Shown here piece by piece: positions 54,457-64,000 of a stretch of DNA of 64,000 nt; within the stretch, counting starts at the first letter, position 1, and every line of letters begins with the position of its first letter. The notes under the pieces were generated by a model. It searched no databases. It was given only the letters and a program-made list of their open reading frames with translations, and was not told the origin of the DNA. The translations under genes were made by a program, and so were the position numbers. This DNA comes from Pyropia haitanensis (lineage: Eukaryota > Rhodophyta > Bangiophyceae > Bangiales > Bangiaceae), in NCBI GenBank assembly GCA_008729055.1, contig SDUX01000002.1, positions 2,321,874-2,385,873 on the forward strand, given 5' to 3'.

Positions 54457-55055
54457 GGCGTCGCCGCCGCGGCCGCCGCGGCGGCCGCCGCCGCCGTTGC
54501 GGCGTGCCGCGCCCACCCCACCCGCAGGTCCGCCTTGACCTCCGCCACCGCCCGGTGCAGCGCGGCCAGCTGCGCCTCCATCGTGCCGAGCAGCCGGTAC
54601 ACGTCGGGTGGCGGCGGCGGCCACGACGGGCTCGCCCGGGACCGCGCGCCGCCGCCACCGTACGAGCCCGCCACCGACGCGGCCTGCGGCGGTGGCGGCG
54701 CGCCGCCCGCCGCGACCGCCGACGCGCCGCCGGCGGGGAGTGGCGCGTCGAGGCTACTGGGGGGGGGGGGGTGCCCGCGTCCGACCCCCGCGCCGCCGCC
54801 GCCGACGCGCCGGGCGACCGCGGCGTCGCCGCCGCGCTGCCAGTCGAGGATGGCACGGCGCCGGGCGCGCCGCCGCGCGGCGCGTGACTGCCGGCTGGAC
54901 CGGCGGGCCGCGCCGCCATTGACGCGGCGCGGCCGGCCGACGGCACGGCCGGTACGGTGCCGTGGCTCGCCGACCCCGTCGCTCCGGGTCTGGACGACCC
55001 CCCCGACGCCGCCGCCATCGCTCCGGGTCTGGACGGCCCCCCCCCCGCCGCCGCC

Positions 55056-55086
<31 letters not shown>

Positions 55087-55367
55087 CCTCTGCGGCCGTC
55101 GCCGCCACCGGCGGCCGCCGCCACACTGTCGACGGCGGCGCCCAGCGCGCGGCGGCGGCGGCGGCAAAGACGGCCGCCGCAACGGTCCCTCCCGCCCCCC
55201 CCCCCCCCGACCGCCGCCGCGGCGGGCGTGCCGCCGCCGCCACCGCGGTGCCACGTGCGTCGGGCGACGCGCCCGCCGACCGCCGCGGCTGCACCTCCCC
55301 GCCACCGTGGGGCGCGGCCGGCGAGCCGCCGCCGCCGCCACCGCCGTACGCGACGCTCGTGGCGCCG

Positions 55368-55398
<31 letters not shown>

Positions 55399-55993
55399 TG
55401 CCGCCGAGCGTGTGGCAGCAGAGGAGCATGTCCAGGCTGCTCATCGCGTCGTCTCCGCTGCTGCTCGTGCCGGCCGTGCCGGCCGTGCCCGCCGCCCGCC
55501 GCCGGCGGCGGCCGCCAGACGCGTCGCCGTCGGCGCTGCCGCGGCCGCTGCGGCTGCCGCTGCGGCTGCCGTCACCGGCGGCCGCGCGCGCGCGCGCCGC
55601 GTCGCACGCGCCGCCGAGGATGCCCCACGACACGGTGTTGGCACCGCCGCCGGGCCCGCCGCCGCCGCCACCACCACCACCACCGCCGCCGCCGCCGCCG
55701 ACGCTGCCGGCACGGCCGCTGCCACCGCCGCCGCCGCCGCCGCCACCGCGGGTGCCATGGTGGCCGCTCCCGCCGTGCGCGTCGTCGCTGCCGACGCAAA
55801 TCCCATTGTCGCTGGCGACGGCAAGGAAGTCCGCCGACGAGGGCGTGTGCAGCCGCGGTGACGGCGTGCCCGCGCCAGCGCCACGGCCTCCGACCACCGC
55901 CCCAGGCCTGCCGCCGGCCCCGCCGGGCACGCCACGGCGGACGGCGGCCGCGTCGGCGGGGGTGCCGCCGGGGAAGCGCAGCCCGGGGCTCGC

Positions 55994-56024
<31 letters not shown>

Positions 56025-56983
56025 CTGCCGCCGCCGCCACCCCCGCCGCCACATCCTCTCCTGCTGCCGCCACGGGCGTCGCCGCTGCCGCTGCCGCTGC
56101 CGCTGCCGTCGGCGTCGCCCCCGCTGTCGACCACCTCCATGCCCTCGGCGAGCACGCCCACGCACGGTGGCCCGACGGCGCTGGGGGCGCCGGCCGCGCC
56201 GCCGCCGCCACCGCGCGTCCGCCCCAGCCGCGGGTCCCGCCCGCAGCCGCGGTCCCAGCCGCGCGCCCGGCCACCACCACCGCCATACGCCTCTGGCGAC
56301 GCCGCCACCGTCCGCGCCGTCGCGCTGTGGTGGTGCGGCCGACCCGACGCAGCGGGGCTCCCGGCCGGCGGAGGGGACGGCCGCCGCGGGCTCGGCCCGC
56401 CTCCGCGGCCGCCGTGGCACGGATCGCTGCCGGCGGGCGATGGCGCCGGTTCCGTCCTGGGGTGGCCGCCCTCGGATGGCGTCGGCGACTCGCTGCTGGG
56501 TGACGGCGACGGCGTCCGCGGCCGCGGGCCGGGCGACGGCGGCCCCATCCCAACGCTCCCGCTGCCGCCGCCGCCGCCACCGCCGCTGCCGTCGTCGGCC
56601 GCGTCCTTCTCAGACGTGGACGGTGCCGACGACGGGCGGCTGCCGCCGCAGCCGCCGCCCCCGCAGCCGCGCTCGCCACCGCCGCCGCCACCGTGTCGAC
56701 TGGTGCCGCCACCCCCACCGCAGCCCGCGTCGCCACACATCCCACGGGGGAGGGTGGAGGGGGCCGTCGCGGCCAACGCCAACGGCTGCACCGTGGGCAC
56801 CGCGCACGCGCCCGCCCCCGCACCCACACCGCCACAAACACCACATACGGCGCCCTTCCTCGCGCCCTCGTCAGATACTGCGCCCATCCTCGCGCCCTCG
56901 TCAGATACGTCCCCCATCCCCACGTGCGCTCCCGCACCGTCGCCCATCGTTGCGCCCGCGCCCGACGTCGGCGCTCCCATCAT
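52583..56983 (-). CDS. Low-complexity Gly/Ser/Ala/Pro protein with YYP motifs and short coiled coil (unknown, frame-broken)
   Basis: Not recognised. The best start is the ATG at 56981-56983 (MMGAPTSGAGATMGDG). Early are repeats VSDEGARMGAVSDEGARKGA, then a Cys-containing Gly-rich stretch and Ser/Pro phosphosite-like blocks. A predicted helix MSSLDMLLCCHTLGG follows. After a slip at the G-run near 54760 come VYRLLGTMEAQLAALHRAVA/EVKADLRVGW (amphipathic coiled coil), four YYP units (VYYPQLGG, LYYPPPPP, LYYAPPPP, VYYPSPP), a basic EPPRKSRRLAYPP (NLS-like), and WYYQP. The frame enters a C-run near 52669; continuing one frame over gives GDVANGERAPAIGDRRRRW and a TAG at 52583-52585. Probably a nuclear, disordered regulatory protein (inference). 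Confidence 0.45.
52631..52660. repeat. 10-bp inverted repeat with CCAAT boxes
   Basis: GCCAATGGCG (52631-52640) and CGCCATTGGC (52651-52660), loop 10 nt. Lies in the last coding part of the minus gene as modelled. Confidence 0.6.
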
Positions 56984-58697
56984 GAGCGGGGACGCGGGCG
57001 ACACGACGTCGTGGCTGTCGCTGCGATGGGGCAGGTGGTATGGCCCGCCCAGAGCCAACGCCGTTTCCGAGCAATGGGGGGAGGCAGGGACTTCTGGCCC
57101 ACTCCCCGGCCACGGTGACACCCCAGAGGATGTCTAGCGCTTCACTGCATGTGTGCCTGTACGGGTCCGTTTGGGCCTGTCTCGTGCGAGACACGCGAGA
57201 CCACTCGTCGGTAGGCCCTCTGGCAATTTACGCCTGAGGATGCGGGCGCACCAGAGGCACACGCTAAATTGACTACGGTACAGCGTTCTGCCATGTTTAG
57301 CCGGTCTCTGTTCGAGTTTACAACGTTCACTGAGGCGTCCTCTGCTGCATCCTTCCTCCTTCTCCCTCCTTCCGTGACGCCCGCCCTTCTCTGACCAGCA
57401 CCCCTCCCGCCTTTGCCCGCTCCATTCTCCTTCCACAAGCCTCTCCTTCCGCTGAACTAAGTATCTTCCTCCACAGGGCCTGCTCGTCGAAAGCGCCGTA
57501 CACGCACTCGCCGCCACACGCCCGCCCAGCCACGACACCATCTTCAGCGCATGCCACCCGTCCGCCGCGGTCACCGCCGCCAGCCCGCCCAGCGCCACCC
57601 TCTGCCATCCCCCGTCCTGAACCCCGCCGTCCTCCTCTACCCTTTCCCAGCGCGGCGGCGGTGTCGGCGGCGACGACGACGATGGCAACGGAAGCTTCGT
57701 ACACGTTGCTCCCCCGATTAGGGTCGATAGAACCTGTCTTCATGCAGTCCTGGGGGGGGCGGTGCGGCAGAGTCGCAGCCCGTAGGCAGAGGATAGGAGA
57801 AGTGATGGAGGGGTAGGTGACGGAGCATGAATAGGGGAACTGGTCGATGTCGAGGGGGAGAGGATGGCCTGGTTCCCCGTCACCGCAATCGCACCTTGTC
57901 CCATGTTCGGGCATCACACCGTACACAAGTTTGAATTGGTACACCTAAATGTAACGGTGGGGTGCATTCAATGGTTCAGCAAGAAGACCACACGGCGGTG
58001 TGGCCGCGCGGTTGGAGTGTCGACCCCCCCGCTGGCCTGGCCACAGCACAGTGTGGCACGCGCCGGCACGTGCCCATGCTCTCCCGAGCGGGGGTGGTCC
58101 GTGGCTGCCACGCGGTCCGCTGCGGCGGCCGCCCCTCCGCAGCGGCAGCGCAAAACCGGGTGGGTGGAGACGGATCCAGGGGAGGACATCCAGGGCTCCA
58201 GGGCGGCCAACCGAGGGCGGGAGCGGGACGAAGCCCGCCCGCACGCGTTGCGCACACGCCCGCCCCCTGCACAGGACCACGCGATTTTTCCTCGCCAGAA
58301 CGCTTGTCAATCTGATGAGTGGAATTGAGAGCTCTCAAGAGATACCTGCTCGAGATCGTACAAGCTATTTTCTCATAGCGAGAGCTCGAAATACTACTAG
58401 CGCCAGACATGCTTTTCAATTGACCAGCGGAATCGGGCTCATTGCCCAGAGTCACCACTGTCCTCGTGAGTGCCACAAGGAAAAGTGAGCTCCTGCATCA
58501 ACTCAATGCTCGGGGCACTTTGACCAGAGAACCCACTCGCCCCACCCGCCGACCAGCCGCGACCTCCAACGGTGGTGCGAGCCTGGCCTCCCGCAGCACC
58601 TCAGCGTCGGCAGCCGCCGCTGCCGCTGCCGCTCGCCGGACTGTGGCGGTAGCCGCTGCCATGGTGGCGGCCGGCGCTGCCGCGGCTGTCGCCGAAA
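56984..58697. other. Intergenic, promoter side of the low-complexity gene
   Basis: Mixed GC. Open frames on minus (57134-57944) lack ATG starts and recognisable motifs. Short GAGAGCTC palindromes near 58330 and 58380. Nothing else supported. Confidence 0.45.
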
Positions 58698-59013
58698 TAA
58701 CAGGAACCGTGACAGGAAGGGTGAAAGGAAGAGCAACAGGAAGAGTAACAGGAAGGGTGTCAGGAAGAGATAGGAAGAGTAACAGGAAGAGTGACAGGAA
58801 GGAACAGGAACCGTGACAGGAAGGGTGACAGGAAGTGACAGGAAGTGACAGGAAGAGTAACAGGAAGAGTGACATGTAGAGTAACAGGAAGAGTGACAGG
58901 AAGAGAAACTGGAAGAGTAACAGGAAGAGTAACGGGAAGGGTAACAGGAACTGACAGACAGTGTGACAGGAAGTAACAGGAACCGTAACAGGAAGGGTGA
59001 CGGGAAGAGTAAC
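58698..59013. repeat. Minisatellite, 12-bp unit (A/G)ACAGGAAGAGT
   Basis: About 25 imperfect copies of AACAGGAAGAGT / GACAGGAAGAGT, some shortened. The reverse strand reads LPVT repeats in one frame, but this is a by-product of the 12-bp period. Confidence 0.85.
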
Positions 59014-59306
59014 TACTGCCCGAGCCGCAGCCGCCGCCGCCGACGCCGCCTCCTCCGCCGCCGCCACCGCAAGTGACGGCTGTCGGGGAGGGATGGTCTG
59101 TGTCGCCCTCCAGGGTGTGGGGTCTGGGTGTGGAAAGGGGCAACACGTTTGTGCATCATTTTCTCGGCCCGAGCGACTCCCGTGTCCGCACTTCGGCCGC
59201 AGTGGTTCCCCTGGCTGTGGCAGGTGCGTCGCGATCCCAGCTGCCACGTCGCCGACCAAAGAAGTGACTACCAGCACCCTGACGCCGACTGCCACGCCCA
59301 CACCGT

Positions 59307-59687
59307 ATGGACACACCGACTGTCTTGACCGTGAACGATGTGGATTCGGAGAAGGGCGTCGAGGCGGGTGCCGGCGGGTCCGAGACGATGAGCTGCGTGG
59401 GTCTCGCGGGGGGTGTGCAGGTGGCGCCCGCCATCCTCGCCGCCGACGCCAACCGCGACACCGGCCGCACCCCCCGCGTGGCCATGGCAACTGAAAAAGC
59501 CGCACCCCCTTTCCTGCCGGCCTGGTTGATGAGCGCGCGGACACCACCTAATCCAGAAAGGGGCCCATCCCCGTTCAGGACAAGGACAATACGCCGGGGC
59601 ATACCACTCAGGCACCTGATTGGCCGAGAGGTGCTCGAACATTGGCAAAGAACCAGAAAAAGATTGCTGGGGAATTTTCTCTTTTGA
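59307..59687 (+). CDS. Small ORF of uncertain reality
   Basis: 126 codons from ATG (MDTPTVLTVNDVDSEKGVEA) to a stop at 59685-59687. The first ~80 codons have mostly G/C third positions, as in host genes; the remainder does not. No domain or homolog recognised. It ends just before the strong hairpin at 59705. Could be a gene remnant or chance. Confidence 0.25.
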   Translation: MDTPTVLTVNDVDSEKGVEAGAGGSETMSCVGLAGGVQVAPAILAADANRDTGRTPRVAMATEKAAPPFLPAWLMSARTPPNPERGPSPFRTRTIRRGIPLRHLIGREVLEHWQRTRKRLLGNFLF

Positions 59688-59704
59688 GCAACACGCCACA
59701 GTTC

Positions 59705-59749
59705 AAAGAGCTCGTGGGCCACAGTTGTACTATTGCTCACGAGCTCTTT
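59705..59749. repeat. Perfect 12-bp inverted repeat (hairpin)
   Basis: AAAGAGCTCGTG (59705-59716) and CACGAGCTCTTT (59738-59749) around a 21-nt loop; two more A-T pairs outside one mismatch. An AT-rich setting in a GC-rich genome. Confidence 0.75.
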
Positions 59750-60959
59750 AAAACAATCTCTTCGTCCGACGTTCGTGAGAATAGCCGGTTGAGGGTTTAT
59801 GAGTTGGGGGTCCAGGAGGCTTTACACGTCGCACCTTGCCAATTTCGTATGGTCCTGTGTGCGGGCACTAGCTAAGACTTTTCGCTTTGGTGGCAACGGG
59901 GGGAAGTCAGAGGCAGCGCGGGGCCAAGAAGGAGCGGAGAGAGAGGGAGACGGGGCACTCACCTCTACCTCCACGACACCACGAGCAAGCCGAGCAGATC
60001 TTCAAGAAAATATCTTCTATTTCTCTCCTGCGACGGTGGCGGTTCCGGTCATCAAGGAGGAGCGCGGCTGAGGGCACGATCAATTCCGTCAGCGGCACCT
60101 CGCCACGTGTTTATGCGCTTCACTACTACAGAGAGGAATGAGACGCCCCAGTGTCCTCTTCAATCTCTGCGCTTGAGAACCTCTCTGTCGTCGTGCAGAG
60201 GGAGCCAACGTGGTGGGCCACCTTGGAAGTAAAACAGTCAACAAACCGCGCTCCACCACGCCAGCTTGGACCCTGTCCGCAGCGCTGGTTTGCCACAGTG
60301 GATGGGGAAGGGCGGGGGGGGGGGGGGGGACGGCACGGGACACGGTTGTGGAACGCTCGGCCGGCGGATTCTCCGCCGTCGCGGCTGCGCTGCCGCCAGC
60401 CAGCGGGAGGAGACGTGGTCGTCGCAATATCTTAGCTGGCCACTATGGCCCGAGCTGCGTTTTGGGGATGCGCCCGGCGGACTACCCCGCCTGGAGCACC
60501 CCGCAGCTGGGTGCGTCCCCCGCTCCCTGCACCCCTCTGCACTGTGACGACAGCCGCGAATCCGCTCGCACCCCTCCCGCCGCCTGCGCCGGTTCGTACC
60601 CGCCGCCCACCGCCGCCGCCGCCACCGCCGCATCCACTGTCCCCTGGTGCTATCATCATTGCCTGCCAAAGCCGCCACCCCGTCGCAGTCAGCCCGTCAG
60701 CCGCCGCCACCATTCCCAGCCGCCACCCACCCGACGGCCAGCGGCTGCCCCACGCTGGCCGCCCCCGCCCGAACCGCTGTGCATGCGCGACGCCCTTGCC
60801 TCCCCCGTCCGTCCCCCCCCCGTCCGCCTTCCCCCCGTCCGCCGCCCCCCCGTCCGCCTCCCCCCCCGTTCGTCCCCCCCCCGTTCGTCTCCGCCCCTGC
60901 CCGCCTCTCCCCCGCGCGTCATCCCCCCTCCCCTTCCCCCCTGTGCCCCGCCGCACGGT
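59750..60959. other. Intergenic upstream of the next plus-strand gene
   Basis: AT-richer to ~60200, then C-rich. A frame from ATG 60445 (MARAAFWGCARRTTPPG) runs to 60963 and may be an N-terminal extension of the following gene, or only its leader. Confidence 0.4.
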
Positions 60960-62236
60960 ATGACGCCTTCTCGCCGTGCCGTGACTCCCCCTGCCGCCCG
61001 TACCCACACCACTACCGCCACCGGGGCGGTGCGCTCGGCACGACACCTCCCCCCCCCCCCGCGCCCGCCCCCACCACCACCGTACATCCCTTCCCCGGCG
61101 GCCGTACCGCCTCGACCACCGACGACGACTGTGGTGGCACGGCCACGTCGGTGGACCGCCGCTGCCACCGCTCGCGCTCGACCACGGGCGACGCGCTGGG
61201 GCGGCCCGCGGCGGTGGCGGCCGCCGCGGTCACCCGCCGCCGCGCCCGCCGCCGCGCGCGGTACCGGGGGAGCGCGGCGGCTGCGGCTGGGCTCGGCGCG
61301 GCGGACGGCTGCGCCGACCGGGTGTCCTCGGGGCACACCTACCACCGGCGGCGGATGCGGCCGGCCGGCTCGGGCAGCACGTCGGTAGCGTCTTCGACCA
61401 CCTACACGGACGTGAAGGGGGGGACAGCGGCCGCCGCCACCGCTGCCGCAGCGCGGTCGGCGGGCGCTCCACTCGAGGCGGGCACGGAAGAGGCGGCGCT
61501 CAGCGGCCTCCTCCAAGATCTCTCCTCGGCCGTCTGCGCAGTGCGCCAAGAGGTGGCCTCCCTCCGCTGGGCGGTGGGCTACCTCGTCGGCGGCGCTCGC
61601 GATGGTGGCGGTCACCCCACCACCGCGGCGGCCGCGGCGGCCGCGTCGGCAACGGCCGCGTGGCGGGTGGTTGGGGTGCCTGACGAAGCCGCTGTGGCAC
61701 CACCGGCGGTGACGCCCGTGCCCTTTGCAGGCGCGGGGGGGTGGCCCGTGCCGTGGGGGTGGGGCGCCCCGGCCGCCGCGGCCGAGAGTGGCGCGACGGC
61801 GGCGACGCCACCCCCTGCCGCGGCGGCGGGCTCGGCAGCTTTTCCGGCGGGTGCCTGGCAGTGGATGCGCCACGAGAAGCCACCAGGACTTCCCGGGGCC
61901 GCCGCTGCAGCCGTTGCGGGCGGCGAGCCGGCTGCAGAGGCTGTGGCGGCAGTACGGATGGCGGCCGAGGCCGCGGCGGGCCACTCGCCAGTTGCGGCGG
62001 GGCACCCTCCAGTCGCGGCTGCCGCCACGCCGACCGAGTGGATGTCGGTGGCGCCAGGCTGGAGCGCGGTCGCCGTGGCAAATGCCGGGCTGCCGCCAGC
62101 TACGATTCCGCTGCTGCCGGGCGCGTTTGCCGCGCCACCGCCCGCGTACGCAAGGACCCTCGGTGCGTATGCGATGCCAGTGTCCGAAGCGCCCCTTAGC
62201 CCGAGCGCTCCATTGCCACCAGGGGGTCTTCACTGA
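60960..62236 (+). CDS. Unknown Ala/Gly/Pro-rich protein with a short coiled coil (frame break in a C-run)
   Basis: Not recognised. ATG 60960 (MTPSRRAVTPPAARTHTTTA). The frame slips in the C-run near 61048-61059 into the frame that ends with TGA at 62234-62236. In that frame: FPGGRTASTTDDDCGG, a basic segment VTRRRARRRARYRGS and HTYHRRRMRPAG (possible NLS or nucleic-acid contact), TTYTDVKGG, then an amphipathic helix EEAALSGLLQDLSSAVCAVR/QEVASLRWAVGYLVGG. A Trp/Pro-rich tail follows (GAGGWPVPWGWGAP, AGAWQWMRHEKPPGLPG, EWMSVAPGWSAVA). The helix plus disordered tail resembles the layout of the 52.6-57.0 kb gene. The start could also be 60445 in another frame. Confidence 0.5.
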
Positions 62237-62659
62237 GCATGAGCGGTGCAGGGGGATAGAGCGACGGGTCTTCAGTGCACGAGTTGTCTACATCAAGAGA
62301 GGGAGCGTCAGTGCTCAATGGTGTACCGTATAGGGCTTTAGGTTCGGTCCTTCTTGCGCGTACGGCCTAGGAAGTGTAACTGTTTATCAGCATATGCAGA
62401 CGCAACTTGCCTTGTCCTTCCCTGCTTATTGTGCTTTCCTCCTTTCTCGGTCCATGCCACCTATCGTGCACAGTCTGACGCGTCGTGAAGTTTTTCTCAG
62501 TACTACGCAGAATCAACTTGTACATGACAGCATGGTCGTGCTCTTGGCGCGGCACCAGCCGGTGGCTGCAGCCACCTGGCATGCCCACCTCAGCAAGATA
62601 GTAATGCCTCCCACATGTACGTGTATATCATAATGCAAGATTCCGCGCTGCCGACCGAA
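62237..62659. other. Intergenic, 3' flank and tRNA upstream region
   Basis: Balanced composition, no gene supported. Probably the 3' UTR of the preceding gene. Confidence 0.5.
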
Positions 62660-62763
62660 GCCCGGGTAGCGTAATGGATACAACCCACCAAACGCGCTCG
62701 CCTCCTACTGCAGGTCAGCACGACGACAGCGAGAGATTGCGGGTTCGAGTCCCGCCCTGGGTG
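62660..62763 (+). tRNA. tRNA-Arg (anticodon CCT) with two introns, one in the D-loop
   Basis: Mature length 73 nt after removing two insertions. Acceptor GCCCGGG/CCTGGGT, D-stem GCGT/ACGC, anticodon stem CTCGC/GCGAG, variable loop AGATT, T-arm GCGGG-TTCGAGT-CCCGC, discriminator G. The anticodon CCT is at 62704-62706. A 20-nt intron (62708-62727) sits at the canonical 37/38 position. A second insertion of 11 nt, CAACCCACCAA (62681-62691, edges ambiguous by one or two bases), interrupts the D-loop between GGATA and ACGC. Without it the D-arm is the standard GCGT-AATGGATA-ACGC of eukaryotic tRNA-Arg(CCU). Ectopic tRNA introns are known from Cyanidioschyzon and archaea. Confidence 0.92.
62681..62691 (+). 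other. Ectopic D-loop tRNA intron (11 nt)
   Basis: CAACCCACCAA between tRNA positions ~20 and ~21. All helices close only if it is removed. Confidence 0.75.
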
Positions 62764-63404
62764 TCGATCCGTACCATTTTGCACATTTTGACGAGGCTGA
62801 CAGCAGAAATTTGAACTCCAGTCCCTGCGGTCCCACCCAGCTGTGTACGGCTGGCGACTCCAAACTTGACCGCCGCCCGCGTGCCAACGGAGGGGGGGGT
62901 AGGTGGACCACCCACTCCCACGCCAGCGCGGCCCTCACCCCCCGGCAGTGGCGTGGCGGCCACCACGGAACGAAAAGAGAAAAAAAGAGGAAGGCGGGCC
63001 ATCGTCGCGCCCGCCCGGCCGCGCGCGTCCGCCGCCCGCCAACCGCCCCCGCCCGCGGGCCGGTCCGTCGGCTCGGCCACCCGCGCGGTGGGGAGTGGTC
63101 GGGTGGGCACCGGCACGCCCATCCCCTCCGCCGCCCTCTCCCCCCCCCCATCCTCCCCCGCTCCCCGCTGCTGCTCCCTGCACCGCCGCCGCCGCCGCGG
63201 CCGTGACCATCTCCACCCCGCGACGTCCGGCGCGGCGACCTCCCCCCCCCCCCTCCCCGCCGTCGCTGAGGTGCTGTCCTTGTCCCTCCTTTCCTCGCTT
63301 CCCCCTCCATCCACACCCACGGTGGTCGGCCGCACCCCCCCCCCCCCCGCCGCGCGAGCGGGTCCCCGCGGCCGCGCCGGCGACGGCGGCGGCGGCTGGG
63401 GGCC
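62764..63404. other. Intergenic / leader of the terminal plus-strand gene
   Basis: Pyrimidine-rich from ~63120, as upstream of SPC25. No gene supported. Confidence 0.5.
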
Positions 63405-64000
63405 ATGGACGCGGGCCGCCACCGGCGGCGGCCGCCCCTCGGGGGCCCCCCGCGGCCGCCCACCCCCCCGCTCGGCAGCACCCGCCGTCACGCGGGCAGC
63501 CCGGCGGCGGCAGCGGTGGGGGCGGCGGCGGGCGGCGGAAGCTCCGCCGGCGGGACCACCACCGCCGCTCCCCCCGCGCCCGGCGGCAGCGGCGGCGTGA
63601 CGCCGGCGGCGGCGGCGGCGGCCGCTGCGGGGGCCCACGCGGCCGGGTCGGCGGCGGCGGCGGCGGCGGCGGCGGCGTCCCCTCTCCCCGACGATGCGGG
63701 TGCGGACGCGTCCGCGACGCCGCGGTGGGTGCCCGCCCCCGCCGGCGGCGGCCCCCCCGCCGGCGTCTACCCGCTGTCGCCCGGCGTGCGGCACACGGCG
63801 GGCGGGCGGGTGCCGCCCGAGCTGCGCCTCGACCGGGGGGCCGTCGCGGGCGGCTATGCCGACCGCAAGGTGCCGTGGGAGTGGGCGACGTGTGTGGCGG
63901 GGGGGGGGCGGGGGGGGCGGCTGCGGGGGGGGGCGCCGGCGGGGGTGGTGGGGGGAGTGGTGGGGGGGGGACTGGGGGGACCGGGGGGGGGGGGGGCGTC
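63405..64000 (+). CDS. 5' part of an unknown gene running off the window
   Basis: ATG 63405-63407 in GGCCATGGAC. The frame MDAGRHRRRPPLGG... stays open to the window end. A Gly/Ala-rich N-terminus of ~105 residues is followed by a better-mixed segment: PRWVPAPAGG, VYPLSPGVRHTAGGRVPPEL, RLDRGAVAGGYADRKVPWEW, ATCV. After 63893 the sequence becomes a G-run series with possible GT donors (GTGTGGCGG), so exon 1 may end there. Function not recognised. Confidence 0.5.
   Translation, partial: MDAGRHRRRPPLGGPPRPPTPPLGSTRRHAGSPAAAAVGAAAGGGSSAGGTTTAAPPAPGGSGGVTPAAAAAAAAGAHAAGSAAAAAAAAASPLPDDAGADASATPRWVPAPAGGGPPAGVYPLSPGVRHTAGGRVPPELRLDRGAVAGGYADRKVPWEWATCVAGGGRGGRLRGGAPAGVVGGVVGGGLGGPGGGGA

Noticed and set aside
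57134..57944. Two overlapping minus frames (184 and 205 codons)
   Set aside because: No ATG starts, no motif, mixed codon bias.
58498..59547. Minus frame with LPVT repeats (349 codons)
   Set aside because: Produced by the 12-bp minisatellite; the hydrophobic stretches are frame variants of the same repeat.

Overview
Nuclear DNA of a GC-extreme, intron-poor photosynthetic eukaryote. A bangiophyte red alga (Porphyra/Pyropia type) is the best guess, by inference only. The support is: coding regions saturated with GCC/GGC codons that give Ala, Gly and Pro runs; one or few introns per gene; a plastid-type NTRC; a Ty1/copia element; and a tRNA-Arg gene with a second small intron in its D-loop, a type of tRNA gene reported in the red alga Cyanidioschyzon.

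Layout. 1-5.4 kb: importin beta-1 and an acidic GW-repeat protein, both on minus. 5.45-12.3 kb: a complete LTR retrotransposon with apparently identical 591-bp LTRs, and separate gag and pol frames joined by a probable -1 frameshift. 13.4-15.1 kb: a TDY-type MAP kinase (minus, one intron). 15.4-20.2 kb: two identical tRNA-Val(AAC) genes on duplicated flanks, enclosing an orphan nuclease-like gene. 21.0-22.9 kb: NTRC (plus), convergent with an IRE1 kinase/RNase gene (23.0-29.0 kb, minus). 29.9-31.6 kb: SPC25 (plus, three exons), convergent with a giant Furry/MOR2/Tao3-like gene (32.0-44.8 kb, minus). 45.9-49.1 kb: a PH-domain protein whose AGC kinase domain has lost its catalytic residues. 49.2-57.0 kb: low-complexity minus-strand coding regions. 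57-61 kb: intergenic, with a minisatellite and a strong hairpin. 61.0-62.2 kb: an unknown coiled-coil gene (plus). 62.66 kb: tRNA-Arg(CCU) with two introns. 63.4 kb to the end: the start of another plus-strand gene.

The genes form no operon or pathway cluster. They cover nuclear import, MAPK signalling, plastid redox control, the unfolded-protein response, kinetochore assembly and cell morphogenesis. Many reading frames (NTRC, IRE1, Furry, PH-pseudokinase, several unknowns) break exactly at G or C mononucleotide runs. The retroelement, importin and MAPK frames, which lack such runs, are intact. I therefore read most breaks as homopolymer length errors, or length variation, rather than gene decay. 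The three introns that could be resolved all start G|GTACGT and are all phase 1.
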